Source: Rugamonas aquatica (GTDB taxonomy: Bacteria > Pseudomonadota > Gammaproteobacteria > Burkholderiales > Burkholderiaceae_D). From it: 64,000 nt of DNA. Each line of letters opens with the position of its first letter. Positions within the stretch are counted from its first letter, which is position 1. The stretch covers positions 372,001 through 436,000 of the forward strand of contig NZ_WHUG01000002.1 of the NCBI RefSeq assembly GCF_009380215.1, written 5' to 3'. Below the pieces are notes generated by a model. The model ran no database searches. It was not told where the DNA came from and worked only from the letters and a program-made list of their open reading frames with translations. Both the position numbers and the translations under genes were made by a program. Positions 27,109 to 36,064 of the stretch are shown here, piece after piece.

Positions 27109-27525
27109 ATGAAAATAGGCGAATTGGCGCAGCGCTCGGGCGTTGCGGCCTCGGCGATCCGGTACTACGAGAGGGAGGGCTTGCTGCCCAGGGCGGTGCG
27201 CGGCGCGAATGGCTACCGCGTGTATGCGGAGGCGGCGCTGGAGCGGCTGCTTCTGATCCAGATCGGCCAGAATCTGGGCTTCACGCTGGAGGCGATCCGC
27301 GCGGTGTCGATGCTGGAGGGGGCGGCGTTCCAGGACGGGCTGCTAGACAAGCTCGATGCGCGCCTGGGCGAGATCGAGCGCATGGTGCAGACTCTGGATG
27401 CACAGCGCGCCTCGCTGCTGGAGACGCGCGACAAGCTGACGCGCTCGTGGGCCAACAATCAGTGCCTGAGCAATGCCGAGTTTGCGGCGGAGGCGGCGCA
27501 TGGATTCCCGCTTTCGCGGGAATGA
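27109..27525 (+). CDS. MerR-family transcriptional regulator
   Basis: 138 aa. The N-terminal winged helix is MKIGELAQRSGVAASAIRYYEREGLL, then GYRVYAEAALERLLLIQ, followed by a dimerisation coiled coil (about 80-120). There is a single Cys (QCLSN), so metal or redox sensing by a Cys cluster is unlikely. The start is placed after the operator dyad, rejecting an in-frame extension that would translate the operator. The last residues (AAHGFPLSRE) are encoded by a copy of a dispersed 31-bp repeat, so the native C-terminus may have been replaced. It is the likely activator of the adjacent Old Yellow Enzyme gene. Confidence 0.88.
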   Translation: MKIGELAQRSGVAASAIRYYEREGLLPRAVRGANGYRVYAEAALERLLLIQIGQNLGFTLEAIRAVSMLEGAAFQDGLLDKLDARLGEIERMVQTLDAQRASLLETRDKLTRSWANNQCLSNAEFAAEAAHGFPLSRE

Positions 27526-27528
27526 CGG
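27498..27528 (+). repeat. 31-bp dispersed repeat overlapping the merR 3' end
   Basis: Identical over 31 bp to 42500-42530. Its core is a small hairpin, ATTCCCGC-TTTC-GCGGGAAT. It provides the last codons and stop of merR and may act as a terminator-like hairpin. Confidence 0.75.
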
Positions 27529-27679
27529 TGCGTGTGCCGCTGGTGATGACTGTGCGCCAGCTAGCCTGTCCAGAGGTTTCATCCGATATTTAATTGAAAA
27601 GGCGATAATTGGATAGATTGTCTTAATTGAAAATGCATTATCATTAATCTATTCTTTTTTATAACTATCGGAGCGTAGG

Positions 27680-28441
27680 ATGAATATGAAAGATGCGTTG
27701 TCCGGTTTTTTGCTCAGCAGTTTGTTTTTGGCTGGCTCTGCCGCCCACGCGGCAACGCAGCTTAGCACCAGCGGCTTCGACCTCGAGCTGACTGAGTCGG
27801 TGGATAGTTCTAGCTTCGGGATGAATGTCGTGTCCGATGAAAATGGAACCATTAAGATTGCGATGCGGGGGGCTGGCGCCCCGGACACCGCCCTGCAGGT
27901 AGACTATAGTTGGAGATCGGACGGCGACCAAGCGTTGACCCAACTGAGCGGCTCCGTTCGGCAGGGCTATCAGATTACGTCGCTGACCTTGAGCGGCACC
28001 CTCACCGGCTTGCTGGAAGTCGACACGAGCGGTGTTGGTTATAGCTACTGGAACGAGGGCAAAGCGACCAACTCGGCAAAGGTCCGGTGGAGTATCTGGC
28101 AGCCCGACCTCGCCCCACTGGCCGCCGATTGGAAAACCGAGAACTTGAACGGCGTCACAAATTTTAGTATGTCCTTGGCGCTACACAACACCGGCACTTT
28201 CGTTTCTAACATCCTCAGCTTGGTAGATGTGTTCGCATTGTGCGCCTCGGTCACCTATCCTCATGGCGAGATTCCGATACTATACCGAGGGCCATCGCGC
28301 TCTGAGATTCGCTTCGGCGACATGATGCTCACCGCCCAGGTGAGTGCCGTGCCTGAACCGGAGACCTATGTAATGTTGCTGGCCGGCCTGGGGCTGATGG
28401 CGTTGGGGCGTCGCGTTCCTGGTCGGTCGCGCAGGCATTGA
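27680..28441 (+). CDS. PEP-CTERM-sorted secreted protein
   Basis: 253 aa. A signal peptide (KDALSGFLLSSLFLAGSAAHA) is followed by a beta-rich domain of unknown type (FDLELTESVDSSSFG, then repeated strands). The C-terminus is a textbook PEP-CTERM signal: VPEPETYVMLLAGLGLMALG then a basic tail RRVPGRSRRH. It should be processed by an exosortase at the inner membrane and placed on the surface or in exopolysaccharide. No exosortase lies in this window. GGAG is 6 bases before the ATG; an in-frame ATG 6 bases later is possible. Confidence 0.85.
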   Translation: MNMKDALSGFLLSSLFLAGSAAHAATQLSTSGFDLELTESVDSSSFGMNVVSDENGTIKIAMRGAGAPDTALQVDYSWRSDGDQALTQLSGSVRQGYQITSLTLSGTLTGLLEVDTSGVGYSYWNEGKATNSAKVRWSIWQPDLAPLAADWKTENLNGVTNFSMSLALHNTGTFVSNILSLVDVFALCASVTYPHGEIPILYRGPSRSEIRFGDMMLTAQVSAVPEPETYVMLLAGLGLMALGRRVPGRSRRH

Positions 28442-28466
28442 CGCGGCCTAGCTCGGAACACCATTG

Positions 28467-28494
28467 ACAGCGTCGCCGGCGATGGCGACGCTGT
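28467..28494. terminator. Hairpin between convergent genes
   Basis: A perfect 11-bp stem, ACAGCGTCGCC / GGCGACGCTGT, with a 6-base loop. There is no clear U tract, so termination may be weak or rho-assisted. It lies between the convergent PEP-CTERM and alpha/beta hydrolase genes. Confidence 0.45.
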
Positions 28495-28532
28495 TGTCTG
28501 CGTCCAGTTCCTTGTTGGGGGCCGCATCCTTG

Positions 28533-29312
28533 TCAATCGGCGGTGACTTCGGCGTCGGCCAGGAAGTTGACGATGGCGGAATTGACCACGGCACCGTGGG
28601 TGATCGGCCCCATGTGGCCGCCGCGCGTTTGCACTGCGGTGGCTTCGGGCAGGGCGGCGGCCAGCGCTTCGGCCAGCAGCCGCGTGGAGGCCGGGCTGTG
28701 CGCGCCCGACATCACCAGTGCCGGCATGGTCAGCGCCGACAGATCGTCCAGCGTGGCCGCTTCGCCCAGCAGCGCCTGGAAGTCCAGCCGCACCTTGGCG
28801 ATCATGCCCACCATCTTGTTTTGCGCCGCCGGCGGCGCGGCGTCGAAGGCGCCGGCGCGGTTCCAGTAATCGATGAAGATGCGGGTGGCGTCGCGGTCCT
28901 GATGCGCCGCGCAGGCATTGATGCGGCCCACCACATCGACGATCTCGGCGCGCGCCGGATGCCGGGCCGGCAGCAGGTGGAAGGCCACCGGTTCGAACAG
29001 TGTCAGCGACAGCACGCGGCCGGGCATGCGGCGCGCCATGTGCAGCGCCGAGGCGCCGCCGTAGGAGTGGCCGATCAGGTGGAAAGCTTCGCCTGGCTCC
29101 AGGCGCGAGGCGATGGCGGCGTTGACGGCGTCGACTTCGTGCGCCAGCGTGTGAACGTAGCCGTCGCCGACATCGGCCGGGAAGGGCGAGGCGCCGTAGC
29201 CAAGCAGGTCGACGGCGATGCAGCGGAAACTGTCTTCGAGTTGCGACACCAGGTCGGCCCACTGGGCCTTGGAACTCATGGAACTATGCAGCAGTACAAC
29301 AGCAGGTTTCAT
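28533..29312 (-). CDS. Alpha/beta-hydrolase
   Basis: 259 aa from the ATG at 29312. The oxyanion region is VVLLHSSMSSKAQW; the nucleophile elbow is LIGHSYGGASAL; the acid and histidine are in the last third (VMSGAHSP and TRGGHMGPITH). No signal peptide, so cytoplasmic. Substrate unknown. A further upstream in-frame start would add 30 residues lacking family resemblance. It is divergent from a second alpha/beta hydrolase (29454), with 141 bp between. Confidence 0.85.
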   Translation of the reverse strand: MKPAVVLLHSSMSSKAQWADLVSQLEDSFRCIAVDLLGYGASPFPADVGDGYVHTLAHEVDAVNAAIASRLEPGEAFHLIGHSYGGASALHMARRMPGRVLSLTLFEPVAFHLLPARHPARAEIVDVVGRINACAAHQDRDATRIFIDYWNRAGAFDAAPPAAQNKMVGMIAKVRLDFQALLGEAATLDDLSALTMPALVMSGAHSPASTRLLAEALAAALPEATAVQTRGGHMGPITHGAVVNSAIVNFLADAEVTAD

Positions 29313-29453
29313 TATCAGCACGACACGAAAAAACGGAGCGCATATTATACCGGCACTTGTGAAACCGGCAGCGCGCCACGATGTGTGGCCTATATCACGC
29401 ACGGCGTCATTTTTTCGTTCCGTGGAAGTGAGGGGCGGGAGTAAAGTAGAGGT

Positions 29454-30296
29454 ATGAATAATTCTAAAAAAGTCGCGGGCTTGGCAGGCATAGTCAGCGT
29501 GCTGTGGATGGGACTGACGGCCGCGGTGGCAGCCAACCAGAAGCGATTGCTATTCAATCCGCTGGGCAGCAAGCGCGAGGTGCTCAAGCCTTACAGCAGC
29601 GGCCATCGCACGCGGCCCATCGTGGTGCGCTCCAAGGATGGCACGCGCTTGTCCGGCTGGCTGATGACGCCGCCCGTGGCAGGGCCGCATCCCGGCGTGA
29701 TTTATTTCGGCGGCCGCTCGGAGGAAGTGTCCTGGGTGGCGCGCGACGCCGGCAAGCTGTTCCCAGGCATGGCGGTGCTGGCGGTGAACTATCGCGGCTA
29801 CGGCGATTCGCACGGCGATCCGGCCGAGGAACATTTCGTCGACGACGGCCGCATGCTGTTCGACTGGCTCAGCGAACGCCATCATGTCGACCCCAAGCGC
29901 ATCGCCGTGGTCGGCCGCAGCCTGGGTTCAGGCGTGGCGGTGCAGGTGGCGATGGAGCGCGACGCCAACTCCATCGTGCTGATTACGCCCTACGATTCCA
30001 TCCTCGCCATTGCCAAGCGCAAGTTCAAGGCGATCCCGGTGGAGTATGTGCTGCGGCATAAATTCGAATCGGTCAAATACGCGCATCAGCTGAAGGCGCC
30101 GACCTATGTGCTGCGCGCCGCCTTCGACGATGTGGTGCCGCATTCGCACACCGATCTGCTGGTCGAAAAGCTGGGGCTGCTGCATGCGGACGAAATCGTG
30201 CCCGACTCCGACCACATGAACATCCCCTACCTGGATACGACGCAGCAGCGCATCGCCAGCTTCCTGGCGCACCGCTTCAGCCAGCCGCAATCCTGA
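29454..30296 (+). CDS. Membrane-anchored alpha/beta-hydrolase (YfhR/BEM46-like)
   Basis: 280 aa. An N-terminal hydrophobic segment (GLAGIVSVLWMGLTAAVAAN) anchors or exports it. The core shows VIYFGGRSEEVSW, LAVNYRGYGDSHG, the nucleophile elbow VVGRSLGSGVAV, Asp in RAAFDDVVPHSHT and His in PDSDHMNIP. This order is that of the YfhR/ABHD13 group. Role unknown. The 3' end overlaps the convergent DUF3422 gene by 20 bp. Confidence 0.85.
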   Translation: MNNSKKVAGLAGIVSVLWMGLTAAVAANQKRLLFNPLGSKREVLKPYSSGHRTRPIVVRSKDGTRLSGWLMTPPVAGPHPGVIYFGGRSEEVSWVARDAGKLFPGMAVLAVNYRGYGDSHGDPAEEHFVDDGRMLFDWLSERHHVDPKRIAVVGRSLGSGVAVQVAMERDANSIVLITPYDSILAIAKRKFKAIPVEYVLRHKFESVKYAHQLKAPTYVLRAAFDDVVPHSHTDLLVEKLGLLHADEIVPDSDHMNIPYLDTTQQRIASFLAHRFSQPQS

Positions 30297-31656
30297 CGGG
30301 CTTGTCGGTCAGCTGGTGGTGCAGCCGGCGCAAGCCCAGCCACACGACGCCGATCACCAGCGGCACCGCGATGCCGGTCAGGATGTCGGGATTGACCGGC
30401 AGGTTGCTGGCCTTCATAGCCTTGCCGGCGTAGCCGATCAGGCCCAGCGCGTAATAGGAAATCGCCACCGCCGACAAACCTTCCACCGCCTGTTGCAGGC
30501 GCAGTTGCTGCGCCGCGCGCGCATCCAGCGATTGCAGGATCTTGCGGTTCTGCCGCTCCTGCTCGATGCCGACGCGGGTGCGCAGCAAGTCGTTGCTGCG
30601 GGCGATACGCTTGGCCAGCGTCTCCTGCCGCTGCGCCACCGAGGTGCAGGTGTGCATGGCCGGCGCCAGGCGGCGGCCCATGAACTCGGCCAGCGTCGGC
30701 ATGCCGGCGATGCGCACTTCGCGCAACTCCTGGATGCGCGACTGCACCAGGCTGAAGTAGGCTTGCGAGGCGGCGAAACGGTAGCTGTTGTTGACCGACA
30801 GTTTTTCCAGGCGCGCCGCCAGGCTGGTGATACGGTGCAGCAGTGCCTGCTCCTCGCGCGCTTCGGTGGAGATGCCGTCCGGCTGGTCGGCCTGCACCAG
30901 CATGGCGGTCAGGTCGGCCAGTTCGTTCTCGATGCCGTTCAACATAGGCTGCGTGGCTTCGGCTTGCGGCAGGCCGAGCAGGGCCATCATGCGGTAGGTT
31001 TCGATTTCCAGCATGCGGCCGACCAGGCGGCCGGCCTGGAATTCGCGCAGGCTCAGGTCGCGCACGACGAAGCGGCTGAAGCCGTCCGGCTGTATCAGGA
31101 AATCGGTCCACACTTCGGCGCCGCTGCCGACGCTGCTGCCCACCAGCGACTTGCCCTGGAATAGTTCGCGGATCGCGTCGACCGCGCCGGCGTCGTCCGG
31201 TTCTCCCTTGCACAGCAGGACGTGGGCGGCGACGATGATCTTGCCGTGCAGGCTGGCCAGCCATTCCTGCGGCACGTGTTGCAGCGGCATGCGCTCGAAG
31301 GCTTCGCCGCAGCTGGCGTCCGCTTCGCTGCGTTCGACGAAGGTGTAGGTGGCGAACTCGGTATGGCATTCCCACTTCAGGCGGAAGCGGCCGAAGTCGT
31401 GGAAGAAGTAGCGCGCCTGCGGATGCGGCACGGCCACGCCGTAGTGCATGCACAGCTGTTCGAGCACCTGGTGCTGGGTGCTGCGGTGGAGTTTCTGGGA
31501 CGGCTGGTCCTGCTGCACGTACAGCGCGAAATGGGTCAGGCTTTCCGGCGCTTGCAGCTGCAGGAAGGGGCGTGAGTGGATTTCCGCCGACAGCGGCACC
31601 CGCATCGGATGGTTCAACTTGGCGAAATCGGCATTGGCGCGGTAAGCGAGAGACAT
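30277..31656 (-). CDS. DUF3422 family membrane protein
   Basis: 459 aa. The N-terminus carries NHPMRVPLSAEIHSRPF, the family's signature opening, then FHDFGRFRLKWECHTEFATYTF. A middle coiled-coil region (TSLAARLEKLS to RTRVGIEQE) precedes two C-terminal hydrophobic segments (GLSAVAISYYALGLIGYAG, and IAVPLVIGVVWLGLR). The domain's function is unknown. Start at ATG 31656; the upstream in-frame extension is not conserved in character. Confidence 0.85.
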   Translation of the reverse strand: MSLAYRANADFAKLNHPMRVPLSAEIHSRPFLQLQAPESLTHFALYVQQDQPSQKLHRSTQHQVLEQLCMHYGVAVPHPQARYFFHDFGRFRLKWECHTEFATYTFVERSEADASCGEAFERMPLQHVPQEWLASLHGKIIVAAHVLLCKGEPDDAGAVDAIRELFQGKSLVGSSVGSGAEVWTDFLIQPDGFSRFVVRDLSLREFQAGRLVGRMLEIETYRMMALLGLPQAEATQPMLNGIENELADLTAMLVQADQPDGISTEAREEQALLHRITSLAARLEKLSVNNSYRFAASQAYFSLVQSRIQELREVRIAGMPTLAEFMGRRLAPAMHTCTSVAQRQETLAKRIARSNDLLRTRVGIEQERQNRKILQSLDARAAQQLRLQQAVEGLSAVAISYYALGLIGYAGKAMKASNLPVNPDILTGIAVPLVIGVVWLGLRRLHHQLTDKPVRIAAG

Positions 31657-31835
31657 GACCTTCCCCGGGAAAAGTACTGCGATCGGACCTGCAAGAACGC
31701 GGATTGTTGCAGTGCAGTATAGCCAGCCTGCGGCCACGGCACAACCGCGCATTCCGCATACCAGTCATGCGGAACGCTGATGTTACCGGGGAACGCGGGT
31801 GTGAGCGATCACTTTTTGAACGGCGGCGATGCCGT

Positions 31836-33146
31836 TCAACGGGGCAGGGCGATAATCAGCTGCTGGCTGGCGTCCCAGCTGCGGGCCGCCGTGTCGAGGC
31901 GGAACACGGTGAACGGCACCTGGCCGACGATGTCGCCGACGCCATCCCAGTCGATGTCGGCATAGGCGCCGGCATAGTCGACTTCCTTGCCGGCCTTGAC
32001 CAGCGCCAGCGCCGCGCCGATGTTTTCCGGCTTCACCTTCTCGCCCGGCGCGTTCATCACGAAGCGCAGGCTGTCGCGCACCATCAGGCCGGTGGGGCTC
32101 TTGCTGTTGTTGACCAGGCCGGCGCGTTCGATGGCCAGCGCCATCACCATGGCGATGTCGTAGGTGGGCGCGGTGAAGTCTTGCGGCTCGCTGCCGTACT
32201 GGGCGATGTAGCCGGTGCGGAAGCTCTGGTAGGAGCTGTTGCCATAGGCGCCGATGGTGGCGGCGGCGCCGCGCGCGCCGCCCGTCAGGCGTGACGGATC
32301 GGCGAGGTTGTCGAGGAAAGTCTGGTTGCCGGCGGCGGTGCCGGGCAGCAGCCACATGGCGCCGCTCTGGAATGGCAGCGATTCGTTCAGCACATTGGCC
32401 GAGATGTCGGCCGCCAGGATGCCGTTCAGGATCACGTCCGGCTTGGCGTCGTAGACTTTTTGCAGATAGCCGGCGAAGCCGTTCTTCAGGCCGAAGGGGA
32501 TGGTGACGGTGGCCACCACTTGCCCGCCCAGCTTCTGGAAGGCCGGCGAGAACAGCTGGGCCAGGCCGGCGCCGAAAGCGTCGCCTTCGTTGATCAGCAC
32601 CACGGCGCGGCGCTTGCCGGCGTCGAAGGCGACGTTGGCCAGCACCGGTGTGGCGTCGACATCGGAGACGCCGATGCGGAAGATCAGGTCGCCGTCGGCC
32701 ACCGTGCTCAGCGCCGGCGACGAGCTCGATTCGGTCAGGATGGGCACGCCCTTGGCCAGCGCCTGCGGCAGCAGGTTCAGCACGCGGGTGGAGGTGGAGA
32801 CGTTGAGCGCGACCACGCCCGCGTCGAGCAATTGCTGGCCCATGTCCTGGGCTTCGGCGTTGTCGCGGGCGACCAGGGCGATGGCGTTGAGGCGCTTGCC
32901 CAGCACGCCGCCGGCGTCGTTGATCTGCCTGGCCGCCAGCAGGAAGGCGTCGCGCGTCGAAGTGCGCCAGCCGACCGAGGCGATGTTGATGGCGTTGGGA
33001 TCGATCATCGCCTTGATCGGATTGGCGGGCAGCGGCGTGGTGGCGTCGCCGGTGCCGCCGCCACCGCCGCCGCAGGACGCCAGCAGCGCCAGCGCAGCGG
33101 CCATGGCCATGGCCATGGCCAGCAGGCGCCTAGTAGCGGTATTCAT
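31836..33146 (-). CDS. ABC-type substrate-binding lipoprotein (Peripla_BP_6, branched-chain amino acid type)
   Basis: 436 aa. The lipoprotein signal is LALLASCGGGGGG (Cys after LAS). The periplasmic-binding fold type I shows FLLAARQINDAGGVLG, ILTESSSSPALSTVADGDLIFR, INEGDAFGAGLAQLF and TYDIAMVMALAIERAG. No permease or ATPase genes are adjacent. It instead follows a TonB-dependent receptor, with a 17-base overlap and its own GGAG inside the receptor's 3' end. The pair probably forms a relay for one ligand, for transport or sensing. Confidence 0.85.
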   Translation of the reverse strand: MNTATRRLLAMAMAMAAALALLASCGGGGGGTGDATTPLPANPIKAMIDPNAINIASVGWRTSTRDAFLLAARQINDAGGVLGKRLNAIALVARDNAEAQDMGQQLLDAGVVALNVSTSTRVLNLLPQALAKGVPILTESSSSPALSTVADGDLIFRIGVSDVDATPVLANVAFDAGKRRAVVLINEGDAFGAGLAQLFSPAFQKLGGQVVATVTIPFGLKNGFAGYLQKVYDAKPDVILNGILAADISANVLNESLPFQSGAMWLLPGTAAGNQTFLDNLADPSRLTGGARGAAATIGAYGNSSYQSFRTGYIAQYGSEPQDFTAPTYDIAMVMALAIERAGLVNNSKSPTGLMVRDSLRFVMNAPGEKVKPENIGAALALVKAGKEVDYAGAYADIDWDGVGDIVGQVPFTVFRLDTAARSWDASQQLIIALPR

Positions 33147-35277
33147 ATTGCACTCCATAACGGCGGCCCAGCGATGGGTAGTCGATGCCGCCGACGCCGG
33201 GATCGACGTAGCGGCTGTTCCACAGGTCGCGCACCTGCACGCGGATGGCGCTGCGGGCGCTGAGGTTCCAGCGCGCGCCCAGCGTGGTGTCGACGTAGCG
33301 CGACAGCTGGTAAGCCTGGTTGGCCAGCAGCACGTTGGCGGTGGCGGCCGGACGCGCGCCGACGTAGCGGTTGTCCACGCTGAGCAGCAGCTTCTGTCCC
33401 ATCAGGCTGGCGCTTGCGCCGGCGTTGGCGCTGTTGGTGGGGAATAGCTCGCTGTCGCTGCGCTGGGCCAGCGGCGTCAGCGTGTAGCGGTTGAGGCTGC
33501 GGCTGCCGTTGGCGCGGCTCAGGTTGGCGTAGGCGTTGAACCAGTCGCGCTGGTAGCGCAGTTCCAGCTCCACGCCGTTGACCTTGCTGTCGCTGGTGTT
33601 GAGGGCCACCAGGTTGAAGAAGGCCTGCTCCAGCGTGACCAGTTCGCTGACCTTGGTGTGGTAGACGGTCAGCGCGCCGTTCCAGTGCGGCGCGGGCGGC
33701 GTGCTCAGTTGCAGTTCGATGGTGCGCGTTTTTTGCGGCGCCAGGTCGGGGTTGCCCTTGATGTCGCCCGGCTGCACGGCGGTGCGGTACAGCAGCTCGG
33801 CCGACGGCGCCTGGAAGGCGGTGCCGCTGAGGACTTTCAAACCCCAGTCGCCGGGCAGGGTGCCGACCACGCCGGCGCGCAGCGATTCCTGCGTGCCGTA
33901 GACCGAGTGCCGGTCCTGGCGGCCGCCGAGGATGGCCTGCCATTTGCCATACAGCGGGAATTGCCATTGCGCGTAGAAGCCGGTGTTGCGCAGCGTTTTT
34001 TCGCCGGGCTGGCTGAGCTGGAAATCGCTGCCGTCGGCGATGCTGCGGCGGCGGAACGATTCCAGCGTCTCGCGGTCGCGCAACACGTCGGCGCCCAGCA
34101 GCAAGCTCGATTGCGGTCCCATCTGCCACAGCCATTCGACGCTGCCGTCGATGGCCTTGTAGCCGAAGTCGCGCAGCAGATAGTAGTCGGCGGCGCCGGT
34201 GCGCACGCGGTCGGCGCTGCCCGGTTCGCCCTGGCCGTAGTTGAGGCTGGCCCGCAGCGTGTGGGCGTCGCTGAAGCGGTGGCTGGCGCCCAGGTGCAGA
34301 TAACCTTGCTCCAGTTCGACGTGGCTGGGCGGGCGCAGCAGCGGATTGAGGCTGGCGAAGACATTGTCGCTGTCCTGCCGCTGCCAGAACACGCTGGCCT
34401 GCAGCTCGTCGCTGGCGCCGCGCCAGCCGCCGCGCAGGTAGAGGCTGCGCGGGTCGGCGTCGTCCACCGGCGCCGGGCTGAGCGCGGCATAGCGCTTGTA
34501 GTCGGGGGAGATGCGCGGCAGCGCCAGGCCGCTGCGGTCGGCGCCGGCCGCCTGTATGCCCCACGCCAGCCAGTACGGCGACGGCGTGTCGGCCTGGCCG
34601 GCCGCGCCGAACTGGGCGCTGCCGCTGGCCGACAGCAGGTTGACGCTGCGGCCGCCGCCCGACCATTCGTGGCTCAGGGCCACGCGCTGTTCGGTGCCGT
34701 CGTGCCGGGTGATGACGTTGACCGCGCCCAGCAGGGCATCGGCGCCGTACAGCACCGACACCGGCCCGCGCACGATCTCGATGCGCTCGACCATGTTGAG
34801 CGGGATGAACTCCAGCCCGATCAACTGCTGCTGCGTGCTGCGGAAGGCGATGGGCTGGCCGTCCAACAGGATCTTGATGGCGCGGCTGGCCGACTGCGCG
34901 CCGGCGTTGATGCCGCGCACGCCGAAGTTGTGATTGAGGCGGTCGTCGCTCTCGACAAAACCGGCCACGTGGGACAGCGCCTCGGCCAGGCTCTGGTAGC
35001 CGTAGCGGGCGATGTCGTCGGCCGTCACCAGCGTCACCACGGCGGGCGTGGCGTACAGCGGAGTGGCGGTCTTGGTGGCGGTGAGTACCTTGACGTTGCG
35101 CAGCTGGTCGAGACTGAGGTCGAACAGGTTGTCGTCCTCGGCGGTGGTGCTGGCGTGGGCGTTGGCCAGCGGCAGCAGCGGCAGCAAGAGCAGCAGCGCC
35201 GCCTGCATGCAGGTGCGGCACGGCCGCGCGGTGCCAGCCTGGGCGAAGGTATTACGATGCGGTGTGCGTTCGCCCAC
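33130..35277 (-). CDS. TonB-dependent outer-membrane receptor
   Basis: 715 aa. The GTG start has GGGAG 7 bases upstream. A long n-region precedes the signal core (MQAALLLLLPLLPLANAHA). A TonB-box-like/plug region follows: DLSLDQLRNVKVLTATKTA, PAVVTLVTADDIARYGYQSL, VRGINAGAQSASRAIKILLDG, then VERIEIVRGPVSVLYGADALLG. The C-terminal barrel ends in YGVQYEYRY with a terminal aromatic. Substrate unknown (not an obvious siderophore or B12 receptor). Divergent from yfiR with 214 bp between. Confidence 0.92.
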   Translation of the reverse strand: MGERTPHRNTFAQAGTARPCRTCMQAALLLLLPLLPLANAHASTTAEDDNLFDLSLDQLRNVKVLTATKTATPLYATPAVVTLVTADDIARYGYQSLAEALSHVAGFVESDDRLNHNFGVRGINAGAQSASRAIKILLDGQPIAFRSTQQQLIGLEFIPLNMVERIEIVRGPVSVLYGADALLGAVNVITRHDGTEQRVALSHEWSGGGRSVNLLSASGSAQFGAAGQADTPSPYWLAWGIQAAGADRSGLALPRISPDYKRYAALSPAPVDDADPRSLYLRGGWRGASDELQASVFWQRQDSDNVFASLNPLLRPPSHVELEQGYLHLGASHRFSDAHTLRASLNYGQGEPGSADRVRTGAADYYLLRDFGYKAIDGSVEWLWQMGPQSSLLLGADVLRDRETLESFRRRSIADGSDFQLSQPGEKTLRNTGFYAQWQFPLYGKWQAILGGRQDRHSVYGTQESLRAGVVGTLPGDWGLKVLSGTAFQAPSAELLYRTAVQPGDIKGNPDLAPQKTRTIELQLSTPPAPHWNGALTVYHTKVSELVTLEQAFFNLVALNTSDSKVNGVELELRYQRDWFNAYANLSRANGSRSLNRYTLTPLAQRSDSELFPTNSANAGASASLMGQKLLLSVDNRYVGARPAATANVLLANQAYQLSRYVDTTLGARWNLSARSAIRVQVRDLWNSRYVDPGVGGIDYPSLGRRYGVQYEYRY

Positions 35278-35491
35278 GAGTATGCTCCCATGCTGCGCGA
35301 TTTAACAAAGTATTCACCAATTCCGACACGATCACAAGCTGCAAGTTGATCGCCTGCACAGGGCGTTGTGTTTCAAGAACAAGTCTTTGCCGCCATGCGA
35401 AAAAAGCGGGTGGGACGGGCGATTCGGATAGAATCAGTACGCACTGGAAACGTGGAAACATGCGGCTACGCTATCGGGAGGGGCGTGCGTG

Positions 35492-36064
35492 ATGGGACGA
35501 CTGGGCGCTGTAGGGAGGATGATGCTGGCCTTGACGGCCGCCGGTGCGCTGGCGGTACTGGCCGGTGCAGGCATCTCCGTGCGCGCCGAGCAAGCCATCC
35601 CGGAGCAGCAGGTCAAGGCCGCCTACATCCTGAACTTTACCCGCTACGCCAACTGGCCGGCGCCGGCGCTGGTCGAGCCGCACGCGCCGCTGGTGGTGTG
35701 CCTGGTGGGGCCCGGCGCGGCCGACATGGCGCGCCAGTTGCAGCACCGCGCGGCGGGCAGCCATCCGCTGGAACTGCGCATCGTCAGCCGCGTCGAAGAG
35801 ACCGAGCCATGCCACGCGGTCTACCTGGCGCTGCCCGAACGCAGCCGCCAGAGCGCGTGGCTGACGCGCATGCGCGAGCAAGCCATCCTCACCATCGGCG
35901 ACTCCGCCAACTTCCTGGCCGACGGCGGCATGATTAACATGATGCTGGTCGACGGCAGCATCCGTTTCGAAGTCAATCTGACGGCGGCCAAGCATTCCGG
36001 CGTCAGCCTCAATCCGCGCATGCTGGCGCTGGCTGAACGCGTGGTCGGCGGGGACGCCAAGTGA
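35492..36064 (+). CDS. YfiR-family periplasmic protein (DUF4154)
   Basis: 190 aa. A signal peptide (ALTAAGALAVLAGAGISVRA) is followed by the YfiR core: EQQVKAAYILNFTRYANWPA, LVVCLVGPG, ILTIGDSANFLADGGMINMML and the closing VNLTAAKHSGVSLNPRML. In Pseudomonas YfiR is the periplasmic inhibitor of the diguanylate cyclase YfiN. Here the translationally coupled partner is a histidine kinase, so it likely gates that kinase. An adjacent GTG (35489) is the alternative start. Confidence 0.9.
   Translation: MGRLGAVGRMMLALTAAGALAVLAGAGISVRAEQAIPEQQVKAAYILNFTRYANWPAPALVEPHAPLVVCLVGPGAADMARQLQHRAAGSHPLELRIVSRVEETEPCHAVYLALPERSRQSAWLTRMREQAILTIGDSANFLADGGMINMMLVDGSIRFEVNLTAAKHSGVSLNPRMLALAERVVGGDAK

Noticed and set aside
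31836..33146. Full ABC importer operon
   Set aside because: Only the binding lipoprotein is present; no permease or ATPase genes flank it.
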